Part shown: positions 15,415 through 20,290 of the stretch, piece by piece | Layout of the letters: each line of letters opens with the position of its first letter | Position numbering within the stretch: position 1 is the stretch's first letter | NCBI GenBank assembly: GCA_003445095.1 | Contig: DLVS01000080.1 | Coordinates: forward strand, 1 to 23,614 | DNA: 23,614 bases | Source: Verrucomicrobiales bacterium | GTDB taxonomy: Bacteria > Verrucomicrobiota > Verrucomicrobiia > Limisphaerales > UBA9464 | Direction of reading: 5' to 3' | The notes under the pieces: generated by a model | Told to the model about the DNA's origin: nothing | What the model saw: the letters and a program-made list of their open reading frames with translations, nothing else | Database searches by the model: none | Position numbers and translations under genes: made by a program

Positions 15415-15432
15415 CGTCCCGCCAACGGGACG
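15415..15432. repeat. Short palindrome (REP-like), cgtccc/gggacg
   Basis: A 6-bp stem CGTCCC/GGGACG with a GCCAAC loop; sister of the palindrome at 5060-5077. Confidence 0.5.
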
Positions 15433-15470
15433 CGCCACCCGGGGCGTCAGCTTTGACGCATTCCGCAATG

Positions 15471-15506
15471 GCTTGTTCTCCGTAGCTCCGTTGGCGAAAG
15501 CAGAAG
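15471..15506 (+). repeat. Intergenic copy of the TIR-inserted repeat
   Basis: The block starts GCTTGTTCTCCGTAGCTCC and closes GGCGAAAGCAGAAG, the same pattern as the 33-bp insertions in the TIR gene at 17167 (consensus about CCTGTCYCGCCGTAGC, short variable centre, GGCGAAGGCGGA). This is the only copy seen outside a coding sequence. Confidence 0.55.
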
Positions 15507-15636
15507 CCGGTACATTTCGACTTCCCAGGGCGGAAGGGCTTGCGGGCTCGCGAAAGTCCCGACGATTGCACCGCCAGCGTAGTTCCTCCGTTGCAGCCAG
15601 CTTGACGTCTCCGGTAAGCCGGGTAAGAACTCCGCC

Positions 15637-15885
15637 ATGAACAGTGCGACGATCTCGACGAAAGGCCAGTTGGTCATCCCGCATCGTTTTCGCAAAGCTC
15701 TCCACCTAAAGGCGGGCGACAAGGTCTCCTTCTCATTAGACGGCGAGAAACTGACTCTCCAACGCGACGAGCCCAAACGCGCGCGATTGGTCGAGCGTCA
15801 GGGCCGGAAGGTTCTGGTCGCCCCACCCGGCGCACCTCCCATGACCCCCGAACGGGTCCGGTCGTTGCTAGCCGACTTTCCATGA
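15637..15885 (+). CDS. AbrB/MazE-type antitoxin
   Basis: The 82-aa protein has an N-terminal swapped-hairpin AbrB DNA-binding domain (ATISTKGQLVIPHRFRKALH then LKAGDKVSFSLDGEKLTLQ, about residues 4-45) and a C-terminal tail that would wrap the toxin (PPMTPERVRSLLADFP). This is the usual VapB-type antitoxin that binds its own operator and neutralises the PIN toxin. Its stop overlaps the start of the next gene as ATGA, typical of translationally coupled toxin-antitoxin pairs. It is the first gene of the plus-strand series, so a promoter and operator should lie within 15510-15636. No clear operator palindrome was identified. Confidence 0.85.
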   Translation: MNSATISTKGQLVIPHRFRKALHLKAGDKVSFSLDGEKLTLQRDEPKRARLVERQGRKVLVAPPGAPPMTPERVRSLLADFP

Positions 15886-16277
15886 GCCATTTGCTGCACG
15901 TGAGTTTTCTCTTGGCGTGTGGATGGAGTTCCCACCCCAAGCATACCGCCGCACGGGCGTGGCTGGAACGTCAGGCTGCCTTCGCGACCAGCCCCCTCTC
16001 TGAAGTGGGCTTCGTCCGCGTCAGCATGACACCGGGTTATCGGGCTTCATTTTCGGATTCGCAGGCTGCGCTCGCCGATATCACCTCTCGCAAGCAGGCG
16101 CGCTGGTTGCCGGCAGACCTACACGCAGCCCAATTGCCCGTCCTCGCCAACCACGCCCACGTTACCGACGCCTACCTGGTCGAACTGGCTCGCGCTCACG
16201 GCCTGAAGCTGGCCACCCTGGATGATAAGTTGTGCAACATGAATTGGGCCGCCGGCATTGCCGAAAACCCGCTCTGA
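15882..16277 (+). CDS. PIN-domain protein (VapC-like), first catalytic Asp replaced
   Basis: The 131-aa PIN-domain protein pairs with the AbrB antitoxin. The family's usual acidic residues are seen at Glu41 (LSEVGFVRV), Asp96 (VTDAYLVELA) and Asp114/115 (LATLDDKL). The invariant first Asp in beta strand 1 (LLDVNxLLA in relatives) is His6 here (LLHVSFLLA), and the following Asn is Ser8. VapC toxins cut RNA with this acidic cluster and magnesium, so the copy is probably inactive or impaired. The rest of the domain is complete and of normal length, so the change looks recent. A sequence error cannot be excluded. Confidence 0.85.
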   Translation: MSHLLHVSFLLACGWSSHPKHTAARAWLERQAAFATSPLSEVGFVRVSMTPGYRASFSDSQAALADITSRKQARWLPADLHAAQLPVLANHAHVTDAYLVELARAHGLKLATLDDKLCNMNWAAGIAENPL

Positions 16278-16393
16278 TCCGTCGCCATGCCAGAATTATT
16301 CCAATACGACGTCTTCCTGAGCCACAGCGCAAAGGACAAGCCGGTGGTGCGCGACTTGGCGGAGCGGTTGCGCAAGGGCGGGGTGAAGGCGCC

Positions 16394-16435
16394 ATTCCAT
16401 TTCGGAATTCGGAATTCGAAATTCGGATTTGCAAA
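16394..16435 (+). repeat. Heptamer tract TTCGGAA inside the TIR1 remnant
   Basis: Consecutive units TTCGGAA, TTCGGAA, TTCGAAA, TTCGGAT, TTGCAAA from 16401, preceded by ATTCCAT. It occupies the exact gap in TIR homology. Confidence 0.75.
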
Positions 16436-16481
16436 GCCCGGCATGTCGGCTCACGCGTTCGGGTCGGACTTGGCGCAGTCG

Positions 16482-16514
16482 GCCTGTGGCGCCGTAGCTT
16501 CCCTGCGGAGGCGG
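16482..16514 (+). repeat. 33-bp repeat inserted in the TIR1 remnant
   Basis: An eleven-codon insertion (ACGAVASLRRR) at the same codon position as the fourth insertion in the TIR gene at 17167 (AGHAVASLQRR). The two copies are close in sequence, so this insertion predates the split of the two TIR copies or was copied between them. Confidence 0.7.
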
Positions 16515-16527
16515 AAGGCCGGCAGTT

Positions 16528-16674
16528 GCCGTTCGCTCCTTGGCTATCATTCCCAATGGTGATATGCGGGACGAAACCATGGAGAACATCAAGATCGCCC
16601 TCCGGGTATGGCTCCACGTCGAATCCGAGGATTCCGGGGTGCCAGAAGCGGAAGAGGACCTCGTCGCCATCTGA
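16528..16674 (+). pseudogene. HicB-family antitoxin C-terminal fragment, frameshifted
   Basis: The end of the TIR1 frame reads LLGYHSQ, which is the HicB motif (LPGCHSQGDT in relatives). One extra T then shifts the frame, and the next frame continues GDMRDETMENIKIALRVWL and ends EAEEDLVAI, the usual HicB helix and C-terminal tail. The N-terminal part of HicB is replaced by TIR1 sequence. It stops at 16672-16674, eight bases before the RelE-like gene, the place where a cognate antitoxin would sit; it may be the broken antitoxin of that toxin. Confidence 0.6.
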
Positions 16675-16682
16675 GTCGTGCT

Positions 16683-16931
16683 ATGGCCTACGAGATGGAA
16701 ATCAAAGACGAGGCGAAGGCCAAGCTGAGGGCTCTGCCAGAGGATATCCGTCGTGAGATCGGCCATCGCCTCCATCTTCTGCAACGCGATTTTAGTGGCG
16801 ACGTGAAGAAGCTGCAGGGCAGTAAGAATGAATATCGGCTGCGAGTGGGTGAATACCGGGTGCTCTTTGAGTTGGTGGGCACACGCATTGTCGTCTACAC
16901 ACTCGGCCCCAGAAAAGACATTTACCGATGA
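16683..16931 (+). CDS. RelE/ParE-family toxin
   Basis: The 82-aa protein has the RelE fold sequence pattern: MAYEMEIKDEAKAKLRALPE (strand 1 and helix 1), the DVKKLQGSKNEYRLRVGEYR centre with KLxG..YRLRVGxYRVLF, and the final strand IVVYTLGPRKDIYR. RelE toxins cut mRNA in the ribosome, while ParE relatives poison gyrase; the RxGxYRVLF and HRKDxYR-like ends favour the RelE branch. I chose the ATG at 16683 because the longer frame from 16608 runs through the HicB fragment. Its stop overlaps the next gene's ATG (ATGA), and an upstream antitoxin is only present as a frameshifted fragment. Confidence 0.85.
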   Translation: MAYEMEIKDEAKAKLRALPEDIRREIGHRLHLLQRDFSGDVKKLQGSKNEYRLRVGEYRVLFELVGTRIVVYTLGPRKDIYR

Positions 16932-17140
16932 GCACCGCAACCGGGAGAAGTCCGGCCATTCGCCGGCCCCAAAACCTCGACCGCCAGATCGCTCGGGCGA
17001 AAACCATTTTGCGCGAACTCCGCGATACCCTGGAGGACCTGGACGACCGCCGCGAACTGACCCGCGCCAAGCAGCGAAACGCGGGCAAGCGTGGCACCGA
17101 CTGGGAATCCGTTATAAAGGATCTTGGGTTCAAGTTCTGA
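16928..17140 (+). CDS. Small charged helical protein, possible partner of the RelE-like toxin
   Basis: The 70-aa protein overlaps the toxin gene by ATGA. It is rich in Arg, Asp, Glu and Leu, with a probable long amphipathic helix (about residues 18-45, RQIARAKTILRELRDTLEDL), a basic stretch and a compact C terminus (TDWESVIKDLGFKF). No DNA-binding motif is recognised. Position and overlap suggest an antitoxin in a toxin-first pair, but nothing in the sequence proves this. The TIR gene at 17167 starts 26 bp downstream, so it may also belong to the same transcript. Confidence 0.65.
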   Translation: MSTATGRSPAIRRPQNLDRQIARAKTILRELRDTLEDLDDRRELTRAKQRNAGKRGTDWESVIKDLGFKF

Positions 17141-17166
17141 TAGCCCCTCGTTCCCGCCTGGCGCCC

Positions 17167-17664
17167 ATGCCCGACGAATTCCCCTACGACATCTTCCTAA
17201 GCCACAGCGCGAAGGACAAGGCGGTGGTGCGCAACGTGGCGGAGCGGTTGCGGAAGGACGGGGTGAAGGTGTGGCCTGTCTCGCCGAAGAGTCGGCGCGA
17301 AGGCGGATTTGATGAATGGGTGCTCAAACCCGGCGACAGCATCCCGGCGAAGATCAATCTGCCTTCGCTCAAGAGCTACGGCAAGACAGGGGAAGGGCTT
17401 GATGAACGGAGTGGGCTGGCCTGTCCCGTCGAAGCCCATTGGCGAAGACGGATGCTCTGCATGTCGGCGAATGCGTTCGGCTCGGACTGGGCGCAGTTGG
17501 CCGGTCACGCCGTAGCTTCCCTGCAGAGACGGAAGGCCGGCACATTCCGCTTTCGCGACCCGCTGAACAAGGAGCGCCGCTTCCTTCCCCTGCGGTTGGC
17601 CGACTGCGAACTGCCGGACACGCTGTGGCGGTGCCAAGCTCCCTCAACCACATGCCTTGTATGA
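17167..17664 (+). CDS. TIR-domain protein with four in-frame 33-bp insertions (TIR2)
   Basis: The 165-aa frame starts PDEFPYDIFLSHSAKDKAVV and contains the TIR blocks ERLRKDGVKVW, FDEWVLKPGDSIPAKI, LCMSANAFGSDWAQL and AGTFRFRDPLNKERRF in order. Each pair of blocks is separated by an extra 11-codon insertion: residues 37-47, 64-74, 86-96 and 112-122. The last insertion splits the SxWxxxE motif: SDWAQL is present but the catalytic Glu is not (Lys123 stands where QLEAGT is expected). The C-terminal helices of the domain are missing; the end (WRCQAPSTTCLV) is unrelated. The stop overlaps the thsA start as ATGA. NADase activity is improbable; it may be a pseudogene kept open by the multiple-of-three insertions, or a non-enzymatic partner. 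Confidence 0.75.
   Translation: MPDEFPYDIFLSHSAKDKAVVRNVAERLRKDGVKVWPVSPKSRREGGFDEWVLKPGDSIPAKINLPSLKSYGKTGEGLDERSGLACPVEAHWRRRMLCMSANAFGSDWAQLAGHAVASLQRRKAGTFRFRDPLNKERRFLPLRLADCELPDTLWRCQAPSTTCLV
17275..17307 (+). repeat. 33-bp coding repeat, insertion a (forward)
   Basis: Begins CCTGTCTCGCCGAAG and ends GCGAAGGCGGA; it splits KVW|FDEW. Contains the palindromic pairing CGCC/GGCG. Confidence 0.7.
17356..17388 (-). repeat. 33-bp coding repeat, insertion b (inverted)
   Basis: Read on the minus strand it gives TGTCTTGCCGTAGC, then TCTTGAGCGAAGGCAG, the same family in the opposite direction. It splits AKI|xEGL. The centre GCTC-TT-GAGC is a perfect small hairpin. Confidence 0.65.
17422..17454 (+). 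repeat. 33-bp coding repeat, insertion c (forward)
   Basis: Begins TGTCCCGTCGAAGCC and ends GGCGAAGACGGATG. It folds as CCGTC-GAA-GCC-CATT-GGC-GAA-GACGG. It splits the strand before LCMSANAF. Confidence 0.7.
17500..17532 (+). repeat. 33-bp coding repeat, insertion d (forward), at the catalytic Glu
   Basis: Begins GCCGGTCACGCCGTAGC and ends AGAGACGG; it separates SDWAQL from AGTFRF. The equivalent insertion is in TIR1 at 16482-16514. Confidence 0.7.
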
Positions 17665-19112
17665 GTGTCGAAGCCATTTCCGAAACGGAGTTCGTTCGCG
17701 AATACACGCGCGAATTACACAGCAAGAACGCCGCAGTGTTCGCTGGCGCCGGCCTGTCGCTGGCTACGGGCTACGTTGATTGGAAGGGCCTGCTCAAGGA
17801 AATCATCGAAGACCTGCATCTCGATCCGGTCAAGGAGCATGACCTGGTGACGCTCGCGCAGTATCACTGCAACCAAGCCGGCGGCAGCAAGACGCGCCTC
17901 ACCAAAGCGATTTTCGATCACTTCGCACCGACCAAGGCGCCGACGGCTAATCACCGGATTTTGGCCCGGCTTCCGATCCACACTTACTGGACGACAAACT
18001 ACGACAAGCTGATCGAAAAGGCGCTGGAAGAGGCCAAGAAGGTTCCCGACGTCAAGCACGAGCTGAAGCAACTTTCGGTGACCCGGCCAGATCGCGATGT
18101 CGCCGTTTACAAGATGCACGGCGATGTGGATCACCCGGCGGATGCCATCATCTGCAAGGATGACTACGAAGCGTATCCGCTCACGATGAGCGCTTTCGTA
18201 TCGGCTTTGCGTGGAGACCTCGTCGAGAAGACCTTCCTCTTTCTCGGTTTCAGCTTCACCGATCCGAATATCGACTACATCCTCAGTCGGGTGCGCGTGC
18301 AGTATGAAAAGCACCAACGTCATCACTATTGCATCCAGAAGAAGGTGACGAAGGACGCCAGGGAAACGGACGCCGAGTTCAAATACCGGCAGCTAAAGCA
18401 GGACTACTTCATCCGTGATCTGAAACGGTTCAGCGTTTACACCGTGCTGGTCGATGATTACCCGCAGATCACGGTCCTGCTCGACCGGCTCGCTGTGAAC
18501 TACAAGCGGGCCTCGGTCTTGATCTCGGGCGCCGCTGAAGACTACGGAGCGTGGAAGCCGACCGATGCACAGGCGTTCCTGCACGAACTCAGCCGGCAGA
18601 TCGGATCGAAAAGGAACCGGATCATCACCGGGTTCGGCGTAGGTGTCGGGAGTGCCGTGCTCAATGGCGCGCTGGCTCATCTCGACGCTGCGGGGAAGAC
18701 AATCTCTGATGAGGATATCGTGGTGCGCCCATTTCCGCAGGTGGCCACCGGCGGCGCAAGCCTCGACGACCAGTGGGCGCAGTATCGCAAGGCGTTCATC
18801 GAACACGCCGGGATTGCGATCTTCGTCTTCGGCAGCAAACGGGATGCGACCGGCAAGATTGTGTCTTCTGATGGCGTCAGGAAGGAATTCGATCTCTGCG
18901 TCGCAACGAAGGTGCGACCGCTGCCGATTGGAGCGACGGGATTCATGGCCGAGGAGCTGTGGAAGGAAGTTTGGGGCGACTTCGCCACTTTCTATCCAGA
19001 TGCCGACGCCGCTTTCCGTGAGGAGTTCGAAAAGCTTGGAGATCCATCGAAGACTCCCAACAAACTGCTGGCCTCCATCCAAAAACTGATTCAACACCTT
19101 CAGAAAACCTGA
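17661..19112 (+). CDS. thsA: ThsA, Thoeris effector (SIR2-SLOG)
   Basis: The 483-aa protein has an N-terminal SIR2-like NADase domain (about residues 10-280) with VFAGAGLSLATGY, WTTNYDKLIEKAL (Asn113), VYKMHGDVDHP (His153) and FLFLGFSFTDPN. A C-terminal SLOG/STALD domain follows (about 285-483) with SVLISGAAEDYG, GFGVGVGSAVLNGAL and IAIFVFGSKRD. This two-domain order is that of ThsA. In the known Thoeris system, TIR protein ThsB makes a cyclic ADP-ribose signal on phage infection, which binds the SLOG domain and switches on NAD+ depletion. The residues expected for catalysis are all present. The start overlaps the TIR2 stop as ATGA; an in-frame ATG also lies at 17652. The gene is followed 2 bp later by thsB. 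Confidence 0.93.
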   Translation: MSVEAISETEFVREYTRELHSKNAAVFAGAGLSLATGYVDWKGLLKEIIEDLHLDPVKEHDLVTLAQYHCNQAGGSKTRLTKAIFDHFAPTKAPTANHRILARLPIHTYWTTNYDKLIEKALEEAKKVPDVKHELKQLSVTRPDRDVAVYKMHGDVDHPADAIICKDDYEAYPLTMSAFVSALRGDLVEKTFLFLGFSFTDPNIDYILSRVRVQYEKHQRHHYCIQKKVTKDARETDAEFKYRQLKQDYFIRDLKRFSVYTVLVDDYPQITVLLDRLAVNYKRASVLISGAAEDYGAWKPTDAQAFLHELSRQIGSKRNRIITGFGVGVGSAVLNGALAHLDAAGKTISDEDIVVRPFPQVATGGASLDDQWAQYRKAFIEHAGIAIFVFGSKRDATGKIVSSDGVRKEFDLCVATKVRPLPIGATGFMAEELWKEVWGDFATFYPDADAAFREEFEKLGDPSKTPNKLLASIQKLIQHLQKT

Positions 19113-19114
19113 CG

Positions 19115-19687
19115 ATGGCAAAACGCGTTTACTTCGTTTTTCACTACCAGGACGTCATCGACTTCCGGGCGAATGTTGTGCGGAATCACAGTCTAACCAA
19201 GGGTCTTGAAAAGGCTGGCTACTATGACGCCTCGATTTGGGAGGAATCCAAAAAGAAGGGTGAGTTGGCGTTGAAGCGGATGATCAACGCTGAACTGGAA
19301 TACACCAGTGTTACCGTAGTGCTTGTTGGCACGCACACCTATGCCCGCCGTTGGGTGAGATACGAGATCATGAAGAGTGCGGAACGGGGAAATGTAATGC
19401 TGGGAGTGCAGATCAACAGCATTCCCGGAAAGGATAGGCTCACGAAGTTGCCGGGGCCGAATCCGTTTCAGTATCTCGGCGTCACGATCAGCGCCGACGG
19501 GAAGCGGGCGACTCCGCACGAGTGGGATGGCACCAAATGGAAACTCTATTCAGACCTCGGTGCGTTTACTCTGCTAGAGCAACCCGTCGCGAATCGGGGA
19601 AAATTCTTTCCGCTTACGCAGTGGTTTCCAGTGAATGACTGGGTGCAGCACAACGGCTTCAATAACTTCAACACCTGGCTCGGTTAA
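19115..19687 (+). CDS. thsB: ThsB, Thoeris TIR sensor (DUF1863/MTH538-like)
   Basis: The 190-aa protein has a DUF1863-type TIR-like domain: KRVYFVFHYQDVIDFRANVV (strand 1 and loop), GYYDASIWEESKKKGELALK, TSVTVVLVGTHTYARRWVRY, and a WxxxE pair at Trp80 and Glu84 (RRWVRYEI). The rest (LGAFTLLEQPVANRGKFFPL) is family-typical C-terminal region. Known ThsB proteins of this type sense phage and make the cyclic ADP-ribose signal for ThsA. It starts 2 bp after thsA and its TAA overlaps an ATG at 19687, so the genes are a tight operon. All catalytic features look intact. Confidence 0.93.
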   Translation: MAKRVYFVFHYQDVIDFRANVVRNHSLTKGLEKAGYYDASIWEESKKKGELALKRMINAELEYTSVTVVLVGTHTYARRWVRYEIMKSAERGNVMLGVQINSIPGKDRLTKLPGPNPFQYLGVTISADGKRATPHEWDGTKWKLYSDLGAFTLLEQPVANRGKFFPLTQWFPVNDWVQHNGFNNFNTWLG

Positions 19688-19737
19688 TGTCGCTGCTCGT
19701 CACATCCGCGGTGCGTGCTCGCGCTCAGAGGGCGACG

Positions 19738-20262
19738 ATGCGCAATTTCAGCGCGGCGAGCCTGCTCACGGACCAGATGACAAAGCAGGCGTCCGTGTCA
19801 CAGCACGACATTTTTCTGTCACACGCGTTCGACGATAAGGAACTCATTCTCGGTGTCGTGCTCACGCTGGAGGATTTAGGATACACCGTTTACCTCGACT
19901 GGCGAGACGACCCCTCGCTGGACCGAAAAAATGTGACGGTGGCGACGGCTGAAAAACTGCGAACACGCATGAAGGCTAGCAAGTGTCTCTTCTACGCAAC
20001 GACTGAGAACGCCAGCAGCTCGAAGTGGATGCCTTGGGAGCTTGGCTATAAGGACGGCCACAACACTCTCGCGGCAATTTTGCCAATCAAAGAATCGACC
20101 CCCACATCGTTCTATGGTCAGGAGTATCTCGGAATCTATCCATACGCTGTTCAGCAGCGGAGCCAAGCCGAGACTGAGCGTATCTGGATTCACCGGGCGC
20201 CCACGGTCTATGTCGTCTTTGAAGAGTGGCTCGCAGGAAAGGAACCGGTCCAGCGCGAATAA
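19738..20262 (+). CDS. Second TIR-domain protein of the Thoeris operon (canonical TIR class)
   Basis: The 174-aa protein carries a classical TIR domain: QHDIFLSHAFDDKELILGVV, LEDLGYTVYLDWRDDP, LDRKNVTVATAEKLRTRM, LFYATTENASSSKWMPWELG with WxxxE at Trp97 and Glu101, and the family block FYGQEYLGIYP. It differs in class from the DUF1863 ThsB before it; multi-ThsB Thoeris operons are known, with the extra sensors widening phage range. I prefer the ATG at 19738, preceded by AGAGGG at good spacing and giving the MRNFSAASLL start typical of relatives. The alternative ATG at 19687 overlaps the thsB stop (TAATG) and would add 17 residues. Confidence 0.85.
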   Translation: MRNFSAASLLTDQMTKQASVSQHDIFLSHAFDDKELILGVVLTLEDLGYTVYLDWRDDPSLDRKNVTVATAEKLRTRMKASKCLFYATTENASSSKWMPWELGYKDGHNTLAAILPIKESTPTSFYGQEYLGIYPYAVQQRSQAETERIWIHRAPTVYVVFEEWLAGKEPVQRE

Positions 20263-20272
20263 CAGGGCGAAA

Positions 20273-20290
20273 CGAGACCCGGCGGTCTCG
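20273..20290 (+). repeat. Perfect hairpin abutting the DUF4365 fragment start
   Basis: CGAGACC-CGGC-GGTCTCG, a 7-bp perfect stem that ends at the base before the ATG at 20291. There is no T tract, so it is not a normal terminator. Confidence 0.6.

Larger units (their letters stand above)
15109..15636. other. Gene-free stretch with heptamer tracts and palindromes
   Basis: I find no convincing gene here. It contains three more seven-base-periodic tracts: 15112-15139 (GATTAGA, GGGCCGA, GAGTCGA, GTGATGG), 15160-15194 (ATTCTGC, ATTCGGA, TTTCCAC, ACTCGGC, ATTCAAA) and 15263-15290 (GTCTCGA, GTTTCGA, ATTCAGC, ATTCCCT). It also holds two palindromes (15361-15384 and 15415-15432) and one copy of the TIR-inserted repeat (15471-15506). 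It separates the minus-strand permease block from the plus-strand defence block and must contain the promoter of the toxin-antitoxin pair at 15637. Confidence 0.6.
16287..16562 (+). pseudogene. TIR-domain gene remnant (TIR1), rearranged
   Basis: The frame opens like the TIR gene at 17167 (ELFQYDVFLSHSAKDKPVV, then ERLRKGGVK) and then jumps into a tract of TTCGGAA heptamers (16394-16435). This tract replaces the middle of the domain, including the FDEWVLKPGDSI segment. Homology resumes with GMSAHAFGSDLAQS, is broken again by a 33-bp repeat (16482-16514), and ends abruptly as the sequence turns into a HicB-like fragment. The WxxxE catalytic motif is lost (Trp is Leu and Glu is displaced). It lies 9 bp after the VapC stop. 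It cannot encode an active TIR enzyme. Confidence 0.8.

Noticed and set aside
15376..15705. Minus-strand ORFs opposite the AbrB gene start.
   Set aside because: No homology pattern; they overlap the clear AbrB domain on the other strand.
17439..17660. N-terminal extension of the ThsA frame by 74 codons.
   Set aside because: It runs through TIR2 in a different frame with low-quality composition; the ATG at 17661 fits the SIR2 domain and overlaps the TIR2 stop.
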